From NCBI GenBank assembly GCA_037969175.1, contig JBBKWX010000142.1, forward strand, positions 1 through 41,510: a stretch of 41,510 nt of DNA. Reading direction: 5' to 3'. Below, in pieces: positions 34,037 to 40,050 of this stretch. The first letter of the stretch is position 1. Each line of letters begins with the position of its first letter. Origin of the DNA: JBBKWX01 sp037969175. Lineage in GTDB: Bacteria; Bacteroidota; Bacteroidia; AKYH767-A; JBBKVM01. Under the pieces are notes generated by a model. That model saw nothing but the letters and a program-made list of their open reading frames with translations. It searched no databases and had not been told where the DNA came from. A program made the translations under genes and the position numbers.

Positions 34037-34174
34037 ATGGAAATTCAACTTAACAAGTTAATGCGATCGCTGAATCCGCAAGTGTTACTTAAATGCAAAA
34101 AAGCCACCTTTTCAGGTGGCGGTTCATGGTCAATTGGTCCCGAATACTGGGACTGTACTGTCTTTATGAATTAA
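34037..34174 (+). CDS. Candidate 45-residue peptide
   Basis: The ORF starts MEIQLNKLMRSLNPQVLLKC and ends SIGPEYWDCTVFMN. It has two Cys, a Gly-Gly-Gly-Ser-Trp patch and an aromatic C-terminal half after a more polar, Leu-rich front, which is reminiscent of a peptide with a leader and a core. A near -7 element GAACTTTG (34026-34033; G for T at the first base) with TTG about 20 bases upstream precedes it by 3 bases. Against it: it contains the minus-strand terminator hairpin and overlaps the tail of the 25-aa ORF. No modification enzyme or transporter gene is near. It could be chance. Confidence 0.2.
   Translation: MEIQLNKLMRSLNPQVLLKCKKATFSGGGSWSIGPEYWDCTVFMN
34103..34120 (-). terminator. 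Minus-strand hairpin terminator
   Basis: GCCACCT and AGGTGGC pair over 7 bases around a 4-base loop. On the minus strand it is followed by six T. It would end a transcript from the 25-aa minus ORF or read-through from the DnaE-type gene. Confidence 0.75.
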
Positions 34175-34241
34175 TAAACCAGGCGATTATTAAAATTCCA
34201 ATTATGAGAATAGCACCTGAGTATTTTTGAAGAAATGACAT
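34164..34241 (-). CDS. Candidate 25-residue single-helix membrane peptide
   Basis: The ORF starts MSFLQKYSGAILIIGILIIA and ends WFINS: a short positive front, one membrane helix with Gly spacing, and a Trp/Phe interface, the usual look of small membrane peptides. A hairpin terminator with six T follows ~45 bases after the stop on the same strand. A near -7 element (TAAAATTG) lies ~32 bases upstream. It lies ~110 bases downstream of the DnaE-type gene on the same strand and could also be on its transcript. No family was recognised. Confidence 0.35.
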   Translation of the reverse strand: MSFLQKYSGAILIIGILIIAWFINS

Positions 34242-34351
34242 ATTTTGTATTTGATAGGAGCGCAAGATGCACTCAATTTTAGAGTGTTGACTCTATTATT
34301 TGATGAACTCTTGTTTCTTCTGGGTGAACTCTGTCCTATTTCGGGTTAATA

Positions 34352-37294
34352 TTAATCTGCATATCGGGGATCGGGCACAAAAGGCAATTTTGCCATACGG
34401 CTTACCTCCAGAGAAGGAAAACCAAACTCTTCCACTACTTTGGCTTCGATAAGATAAATTCCGTTACCGCTAAAAGGGTACTTCGCAAGCGAAGGAGGAA
34501 AATGCGTTGTATCAAAGAACTTACCTTCCATATCGAACCAGGTCCCGAAGATCATCAGTTCTTTTCGCACCGTGGTAACGTATTTCCGGGTAACCAGATT
34601 TCCCAGTACCCGTACCGTCTGCCCTATTCTCGAAGGCATCTCAGCAGTTAATATCCCACCTCTCCAATTTGTCTTTAGCAGATCGAAATGAGTGCAGGAG
34701 ACCGGAAAACCTAAAAGCTCCATTTCATCGAAAACATCTTCGAATCCGGTATGTACCAGTTCAGGTAGTGTAAACTGTTTGGGAGAACTTCGGAAAAGCG
34801 TTATGCCCTCCTCCACTTTTTGATTGTTGCCCGAATGAAGATGAGCTTCCCAAAGCAATTCTTTCTTGCTCTGCCCGCTAAAGCGGAGAGCACCTATACG
34901 TGCTAGTATGATCAGCTGATCGCGGGAGGCACCGGTCCGTGTTACAAAATCAAACATGGACTGATAGGGACCATTTTGTTCTCTTTCTTCCACGATATTT
35001 TTTGCCAGTGATGATTCGAGATTCTCTACATGTACAAAACCCAGCCAAATCACATGTCCCTTGATGCGGGTAAGGTAATTACTGGTGTTTACACATGGGT
35101 TCTCTATTTTCGCTCCGGCCAATCTGGCTTCATTTACATAGACCCAGGTGCTGTAAAATCCGCCGAAGTTATTGATCACTGCTGTCATGAACTCCAGTGG
35201 GTAGTGCGACTTCAGATACAGGCTTTGATAGCTTTCCACGGCAAAGCTTGCCGAGTGCGCTTTAGAAAATGAGTAGCCGGAAAAGCTCTCTATTTGTCTC
35301 CATACTTCCTTCGCCAAGGTCTCAGGATAACCTCTCTCCTGACAGTTTTTGAAAAATTTTTCAACGATACGATCAAACTCTGCCCTGCCTCTGAACTTAC
35401 CGCTCATGGCCCTTCTCAACACATCCGCCTCGCTCAGATCCAGCCCTGCGAAATGGTGAGCTACCTTGATCACATCTTCCTGATATACCATCACCCCATA
35501 GGTTTCCTGCAGGAGCTTCTCCATCACAGGGTGCAGGTAAGAAAAGCTGTCAGGCCGATGAAACCGTTCTATATAGGCCCGCATCATGCCCGACTTTGCC
35601 ACGCCGGGCCGTATGATGGAACTTGCTGCTACCAGAGAAATGTAATTGTCGCAACGCAATTTTTTGAGCAGTCCGCGCATAGCCGGGCTCTCTACATAAA
35701 AGCAACCGATGGTATCGCCTCTTTGTAATTGCTCCTTAATGACAGGATCTTTTTTGAATGCAGGAATATCATGCACATCGATGCGCTTTCCTGTATTTTC
35801 ATAGATGATACTTACGCTATCCTGAATATGTCCTATGCCACGCTGGCTAAGGATATCCAGTTTTTCGAAACCAATAGCCTCAGCGATATACATATCAAAC
35901 TGGGTGGTCTGAAAACCTTTGGGTGGCATATCCAAAGCGGTATATGCAAAGATGGGTTCTTCTGAAATCAAGACACCACCGGCATGTATGGAACGCAGGT
36001 TGGGGAAATCAGCAATGCGTTTTCCTGTATTGAAGATATCGAGCGCTACCTCGTCGCAATCCTTTTCCGCAGGAGGGTTAGCTACCAATGCATCGATCTC
36101 GGCTTTGGGCAAGCCATGTACCTTACCCAGTTCGCGAACTATACTTTTTCCCTTGAACGTGCTGATGGTAGCGATGAGTGCAGTGTGTTTGCGGCCATAG
36201 CGCTTGAACAGATAATCGATAACATCATCGCGGTCATTCCAGCTATAGTCAATGTCAAAATCCGGCGGACTGGTTCGGGCCGGGTTGATGAAACGTTCAA
36301 AGTACAGATCCAGTTCTATGGGATCGACATCGGTAATTCGCAGACAGTAGGCAACGATGCTATTGGCACCGCTTCCGCGCCCAACATGATAAAAACCACG
36401 CGACATGCTATAACGGATCACATCCCAGGTGATTAGAAAATAGCTCAGAAATCCAAGTCGGGTGATCACATCCAACTCATGCATCACCCGGCGACGGGCT
36501 TCAGGATTACTGCGGCCATACCGATACACCATTCCTTCAAGAGCAAGCTTTTCGAGCAGAAGGCGATCATCATAATGCGTTCCTGTGAAGGTCTTTTTAT
36601 TCTTTACAGTCTTGCGATCAACGCCAAATGAGCAACGCTCGGAGATCCGCTCTGCATTAGCCCAGAGCTCCGGATAGCCGGAACAAGCCATTTTCAATCC
36701 ATCAATCGATAACAAGTATTCATCAGCTGCAGCAAAGGCTTCCGGGCGCAGATGTCCGGCCATGCTGTTGTGATCGATGGCCCGCAGCACCCGATGAAGC
36801 TCATAATCTTCCGGCGCAGCAAAGGTCAAGGGTTGAAAAAAGACCATCCTTTCCCGCTCTTTCAAACTGTAGTTGATCAATCGGTTGAGCATGGAGATGG
36901 GTACTCCGATGTATTCATTTTCCCAAAGCCGGTGCCCCTGCAAATGTCCGAAAGGATAGATGATGATAAGCTTGCGAAAAGCAGGAGCTCTGTCGGGAAA
37001 AGGTTCATGGCTGAGCAGATAGCGGCTGCTAAATTCATTCATCTCCATAAATCCTTCCTTATCGAGTGCCAGTGCTGTGTATTTTTGTGCATCCCCATTT
37101 TTGAACTCCATGCCGGCAATGGGTTTGATACCGGCATCTTCGCAGGCTTTCAGGAAATCAAATATCCCCGATACATTATTGATATCTGTCAAAGCCATCA
37201 CCTTATGCCCGGCAGCAACAGCCATATTCACCAGATCCTCAATGGAAAGGGTGCCGTAACGCAGGCTATAATAGCTGTGAGCATTGAGATACAT
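34352..37294 (-). CDS. DNA polymerase III alpha-like (DnaE-type) polymerase, probably the second, damage-related copy
   Basis: A 980-residue C-family polymerase. Domains in order: PHP (~1-200), palm/fingers with PDFDID (Asp345, Asp347) and the third Asp at ~480 in GFEKLDILSQ, HhH region (~750-800), and OB fold near 880-960. The PHP site is degraded: the first His of HxH is Asn4 (LNAHSYYS) and TDxG His is Ile38, so proofreading by this domain is unlikely. It is ~180 residues shorter than replicative DnaE, as in the alternative DnaE of Bacteroidota linked to translesion synthesis. GC is ~48-50% in sampled lines, well above its neighbours. Two GAC-N9-GTC inverted repeats precede the start. Confidence 0.88.
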   Translation of the reverse strand: MYLNAHSYYSLRYGTLSIEDLVNMAVAAGHKVMALTDINNVSGIFDFLKACEDAGIKPIAGMEFKNGDAQKYTALALDKEGFMEMNEFSSRYLLSHEPFPDRAPAFRKLIIIYPFGHLQGHRLWENEYIGVPISMLNRLINYSLKERERMVFFQPLTFAAPEDYELHRVLRAIDHNSMAGHLRPEAFAAADEYLLSIDGLKMACSGYPELWANAERISERCSFGVDRKTVKNKKTFTGTHYDDRLLLEKLALEGMVYRYGRSNPEARRRVMHELDVITRLGFLSYFLITWDVIRYSMSRGFYHVGRGSGANSIVAYCLRITDVDPIELDLYFERFINPARTSPPDFDIDYSWNDRDDVIDYLFKRYGRKHTALIATISTFKGKSIVRELGKVHGLPKAEIDALVANPPAEKDCDEVALDIFNTGKRIADFPNLRSIHAGGVLISEEPIFAYTALDMPPKGFQTTQFDMYIAEAIGFEKLDILSQRGIGHIQDSVSIIYENTGKRIDVHDIPAFKKDPVIKEQLQRGDTIGCFYVESPAMRGLLKKLRCDNYISLVAASSIIRPGVAKSGMMRAYIERFHRPDSFSYLHPVMEKLLQETYGVMVYQEDVIKVAHHFAGLDLSEADVLRRAMSGKFRGRAEFDRIVEKFFKNCQERGYPETLAKEVWRQIESFSGYSFSKAHSASFAVESYQSLYLKSHYPLEFMTAVINNFGGFYSTWVYVNEARLAGAKIENPCVNTSNYLTRIKGHVIWLGFVHVENLESSLAKNIVEEREQNGPYQSMFDFVTRTGASRDQLIILARIGALRFSGQSKKELLWEAHLHSGNNQKVEEGITLFRSSPKQFTLPELVHTGFEDVFDEMELLGFPVSCTHFDLLKTNWRGGILTAEMPSRIGQTVRVLGNLVTRKYVTTVRKELMIFGTWFDMEGKFFDTTHFPPSLAKYPFSGNGIYLIEAKVVEEFGFPSLEVSRMAKLPFVPDPRYAD

Positions 37295-37309
37295 AGGTGC
37301 CGAATAACA

Positions 37310-37351
37310 ATGACGGTATTTTCGTCATTTGTAAGACAATAATATCGTCAT
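37310..37351 (-). promoter_or_regulatory. Pair of inverted repeats upstream of the DnaE-type gene (candidate operator)
   Basis: Site 1 (37310-37328) is ATGACG, 7 bases, CGTCAT, a perfect 6+6 palindrome. Site 2 (37333-37351) is AAGACA, 7 bases, CGTCAT, with a weak left arm; its core is GAC-N9-GTC (37335-37349). The centres are 23 bases apart, about two helical turns. They lie 16-57 bases before the ATG at 37294. A near -7 element (TATTATTG on the minus strand) falls inside site 2, so a bound dimer would block the promoter. Confidence 0.55.
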
Positions 37352-37432
37352 ATATATTCAGGACACAAAATATCCGGCACAAAAAAATCACCTTGTGCTG
37401 TTAATCAAGCTAAAAATATTTCGGGACTATCC

Positions 37433-37942
37433 TTACAGATAGCGTTCGCGGATGATCTGCAGATGATGGGCCTCATGGCCGGCCATGATAAAACCAAGAG
37501 CTCGGACACTGATGGGCTTTCCATTGGCAATTCCACTGCACATCAATTCTTCAGAACCAAAGCTTCTAAAAAGATGAATACTTGAATTCCGAACAGCTAC
37601 ATATTCCTGTAAGAGCGACTCAAGAGAGCGGGATGTAGCATGTCCGTTATATGCATACAAATTCTCATCAAAGCCGGGAAGTTCGGTAGCATCGCGCCGG
37701 GCAAAACGCAAAGCACGGTAAGCAAAAACTCGTTCTGAATCTATCATATGAAGAATGATCTCAAGGAGATCCCACTTGCCTTCAGCATAGCGGAACTTTA
37801 GCTTCTCTACAGGTAAAGTTTGGAAAAATGCAGGCGTACTATTTAAGTTTTGCTCGAGATGAGGTAGGAAATCGTCCCCGGATACTTTATCAATATAGGT
37901 CGTAAAATAAGCCGGGTGTTCGTTTGGATTTGGTCTTGACAT
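37433..37942 (-). CDS. DinB/YfiT-like metal-binding four-helix protein
   Basis: A 169-residue DinB_2 superfamily protein. The three metal-site His positions are plausible in LEIILHMIDSERVFAYRALR (His ~66), and GHEAHHLQIIRERYL at the C-terminus (two His). Members are thiol-transfer or damage-associated enzymes, several using bacillithiol or mycothiol as cofactor. This is interesting because bshA is in the window, but the cofactor here is inference. It is read in the same direction as the DnaE-type gene with 138 bases between; the operator-like repeats lie in that gap, so the polymerase likely has its own promoter. Confidence 0.8.
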   Translation of the reverse strand: MSRPNPNEHPAYFTTYIDKVSGDDFLPHLEQNLNSTPAFFQTLPVEKLKFRYAEGKWDLLEIILHMIDSERVFAYRALRFARRDATELPGFDENLYAYNGHATSRSLESLLQEYVAVRNSSIHLFRSFGSEELMCSGIANGKPISVRALGFIMAGHEAHHLQIIRERYL

Positions 37943-38008
37943 AGTTTGATAAAGTTATAAAATTGTTTTTGAGATGCCTTATTTTGTTTTCGAATTGAAA
38001 AAAAAATG

Positions 38009-38135
38009 TTTCCCGCAGATCTCGCAGAGTTTCGCAGAAACTATTTGTAGTAATTTTTGAAATTTATCATGAAACAGAGAAATGACCTAGTTATAAAAAA
38101 AATAATCTGCGCTAATCCGCGAGATCTGCGGGAAA
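38009..38135. repeat. GxxExxY-flanking element, copy A
   Basis: A 127-base element. The left arm of 30 bases (38009-38038, starting TTTCCCGCAGATCTCGC) and right arm (38106-38135, ending GCGAGATCTGCGGGAAA) are inverted repeats with 26 of 30 pairs, including 17 perfect outer bases. The 67-base centre is AT-rich and unrelated to that of copy B. It is non-coding. Confidence 0.85.
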
Positions 38136-38200
38136 TAAAAAAGCCAGCATATATGAAACAAAAACCTTCCACAAATGAATTAAATTCAACAAAAAAATAA

Positions 38201-38578
38201 ATGACAGAAAATGAAATTTCATATTTGATAAGAGGAGCAATTTTCAAAGTATACTCAACTTTCGGTGCCGGTTTGTTAGAATCAGTATATGTAGCAGCAC
38301 TTTCAAGAGAACTTAAAAAGCATGAATTATTGATTACTAATGAAGTATCTGTACCAGTATTTTATGATCAAGAACAACTCGATATAGGATTTAGGTTAGA
38401 TATATTAGTGGAGAGCAAAGTCATAATAGAAGTTAAATCGGTTGAGAACTTAGCAGTAGTGCACCATAAACAGACTTTGACTTATTTGAAATTAACAGGA
38501 CTTAAACTGGCAATACTTGTCAACTTCAATGTTGCAGATATAAAATCTGGAATTTTCAGAAAGGTGAATGGTTTATAA
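38201..38578 (+). CDS. GxxExxY protein, PD-(D/E)XK nuclease-like
   Basis: A 125-residue protein with the family motif GLLESVY (Gly24, Glu27, Tyr30) and a PD-(D/E)XK-like core: Asp67 in FRLDILV and Glu77-Val-Lys79 in VIIEVKS, plus the following helix HHKQTLTYLKLTGLKLAILVNF. This fits the TIGR04256 GxxExxY family, whose function is not established; the fold suggests DNA or RNA cleavage or binding. The gene sits between two near-identical inverted-repeat elements and could be a mobile or repeat-associated unit. No second protein accompanies it. The start at 38201 follows an A-rich stretch with no obvious promoter. Confidence 0.85.
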   Translation: MTENEISYLIRGAIFKVYSTFGAGLLESVYVAALSRELKKHELLITNEVSVPVFYDQEQLDIGFRLDILVESKVIIEVKSVENLAVVHHKQTLTYLKLTGLKLAILVNFNVADIKSGIFRKVNGL

Positions 38579-38588
38579 AAAAAAAATA

Positions 38589-38713
38589 TTTCCCGCAGAT
38601 CTCGCAGAGTTTCGCAGAAATGATTTCAAGCTATTATACAAGACTATATGTAATCAATTCAATGTTACCAATAGGAAAAGGAATCTGCGCTAATCCGCGA
38701 GATCTGCGGGAAA
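38589..38713. repeat. GxxExxY-flanking element, copy B
   Basis: A 125-base element in the same orientation as copy A. The left arm (38589-38618) and right arm (38684-38713) are identical in sequence to those of copy A over all 30 bases each. The 65-base centre is different. It starts 10 bases after the stop codon of the GxxExxY gene. Confidence 0.85.
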
Positions 38714-38837
38714 CAAAAAAGCAATCACAATTGTAGCAATAATCCCAAAATCCGTAAGAAACAAAAAAGCTATCATATAAAACCACCTCTTCCCTCATTG
38801 TTCAAACAAATAGATTTTATTTTATCTTGTATCTATT

Positions 38838-39275
38838 ATGGTACTAAATTTTGATGCAGATTCTCCGGAATTCAAAGAACACCTGAAAAACATTCCTATT
38901 GAAGAATGGAATAAGCTTTTTGACTTGATCCCTGAAATTGAATCTACTACTGTTTTTGGAACAGTCGTTCAGGAACCCGGAGTGCTAGGTTATATGCAAG
39001 ATGGTCCGATTGTTATTAAATTTCATGGGATCATGCATAAACTGAACCTGATCCAGCCTTTTGATTGGCCAGGTTGGCAAAGAGGAAAAGATCTCTTGGA
39101 TGATGAAAGCACAAATTTTAATGAACTCGATACGGTCACTTTATGCAAAATGCTAACTGCCCTAATCAGATCAAACAGGTTTGTAGAAGGAGCTCTTGTA
39201 GGTAACTTTGAAACAGGGATTATCAATAAATTAATAATCGGACTGAAACATAGTGTCGAAAACAAACATCATTAA
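38838..39275 (+). CDS. DUF6508-like hypothetical protein
   Basis: A 145-residue soluble protein of unknown function. The segments IQPFDWPGWQRG, TVTLCKMLTALIRSNRFVEGALVGNFETG and the C-terminal amphipathic helix match the DUF6508 pattern as I remember it. No active-site residues are evident. It converges with the hibernation factor gene, 21 bases apart, and shares no visible operon partner. It lies just downstream of the repeat elements, in an area that may be variable between strains. Confidence 0.7.
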   Translation: MVLNFDADSPEFKEHLKNIPIEEWNKLFDLIPEIESTTVFGTVVQEPGVLGYMQDGPIVIKFHGIMHKLNLIQPFDWPGWQRGKDLLDDESTNFNELDTVTLCKMLTALIRSNRFVEGALVGNFETGIINKLIIGLKHSVENKHH

Positions 39276-39296
39276 GTGCAAGAAAAAAGAATTAAT

Positions 39297-39584
39297 TCAA
39301 ATTCTATTTACCTTTTGCATTTGTTTATGTAATGCTTCAACAACCTGGACGGTAGCCTCTTCAAAGCTGCTGCATTGTCTCTTTGCAAAAACATCGTTGC
39401 CTTTCACTTTTAGTTTTATTTCACACACCTTATTTTCTCCAGTTGGATTTTTTTCAAGTTTGAGATAAACATCTCCTCCAATAATTGTTTTGTTAATATT
39501 AGAAAGCCCCTGAACTTTTTCAAGAATAAATTCTTGTAATTCATCAGTCGCTGTAAAATCTATAGATTGAATGTTAATATTCAT
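39297..39584 (-). CDS. Short ribosome hibernation factor (HPF/YfiA family)
   Basis: A 95-residue protein starting MNINIQSIDFTATDELQEFI, with the beta-alpha-beta-beta-beta-alpha order of the HPF/RaiA family. It has CEIKLKVKGNDVFAKRQCSS and a C-terminal helix with TVQVVEALHKQMQKV. It inactivates or dimerises ribosomes in stationary phase by binding the decoding region of the 30S subunit. It lacks the C-terminal dimerisation domain of long HPF, so it is a short form. No clear promoter was found in the AT-rich gap upstream. Confidence 0.88.
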   Translation of the reverse strand: MNINIQSIDFTATDELQEFILEKVQGLSNINKTIIGGDVYLKLEKNPTGENKVCEIKLKVKGNDVFAKRQCSSFEEATVQVVEALHKQMQKVNRI

Positions 39585-40050
39585 AATATGTTTTTATAAT
39601 TTTTTGAAATGACTTTTTAAATTTTAAAAATATTCCCGCTGATTACTGCTAAGGTATCAGAAACAAATTTAATATTAACTATTGTTTGATTAAGATTTTT
39701 AGATAGTAAGGTATATGTGAGTATGGTAACAACAACTCTTTCTCCTTTTTTCATTTCCATGATCTGTCGCGGATCACTATCAAAAAACCATTATCAATTT
39801 TATCAAAATGACATCTGTCAATTAATTTTAGAGTTCTTCACATTTAACAAATACTCAATAAAATTAATTTCAATATTAATTGGCCTTATTATTCTAAATT
39901 TACTAATCAATTATACATTATCAAATTAAATTGGATAAGATTTCCCAAATTTCTATTTGTTTAAATTAATTCCTGATCATGAAATAAAAATAGTTGGTCC
40001 TAAGCTTACTTTAGAATAACATTTTAAACGCCCGGTTCAAAAATAATATC
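39585..40050. other. 466-base AT-rich gap
   Basis: No gene with clear support. A 70-codon plus ORF at 39717-39929 (GTG start, one hydrophobic C-terminal segment) is compatible with chance in such AT-rich DNA. At about 39628-39655, AATATTCCCGCTGATTACTG resembles the left arm of the GxxExxY-flanking element but is strongly degraded. Confidence 0.4.

Larger units (their letters stand above)
33751..34351. other. 601-base gap: short direct repeat, small ORFs, hairpins
   Basis: No recognised gene family. It holds a 28-base direct repeat at 33777-33804 and 33982-34009, a GACTT/AAGTC hairpin at 33841-33853, two overlapping candidate small ORFs (34037-34174 plus; 34164-34241 minus), a minus-strand terminator (34103-34120), a further GTCCC/GGGAC hairpin near 34137-34157, and three TGAACTCT-like repeats at 34287-34332. 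The part 33805-33975 shows nothing else. Confidence 0.5.

Noticed and set aside
34121..34170. tRNA-like or riboswitch-like folding around GGTCCCGAATACTGGGAC
   Set aside because: Only a 5-base stem is visible, with no tRNA arms or known riboswitch core.
36752..37342. 196-codon ORF antisense to the DnaE-type gene, and other long antisense frames there
   Set aside because: Higher GC lowers the stop-codon frequency on the opposite strand; the sense strand encodes a clear polymerase.
38009..38713. CRISPR array
   Set aside because: Only two repeat units with long unequal spacing and internal palindromic arms; there are no cas genes.
39717..39929. 70-codon plus ORF with a hydrophobic end
   Set aside because: GTG start, very AT-rich DNA, no promoter or terminator and no recognisable family; the hydrophobic end is expected from AT-rich codons.
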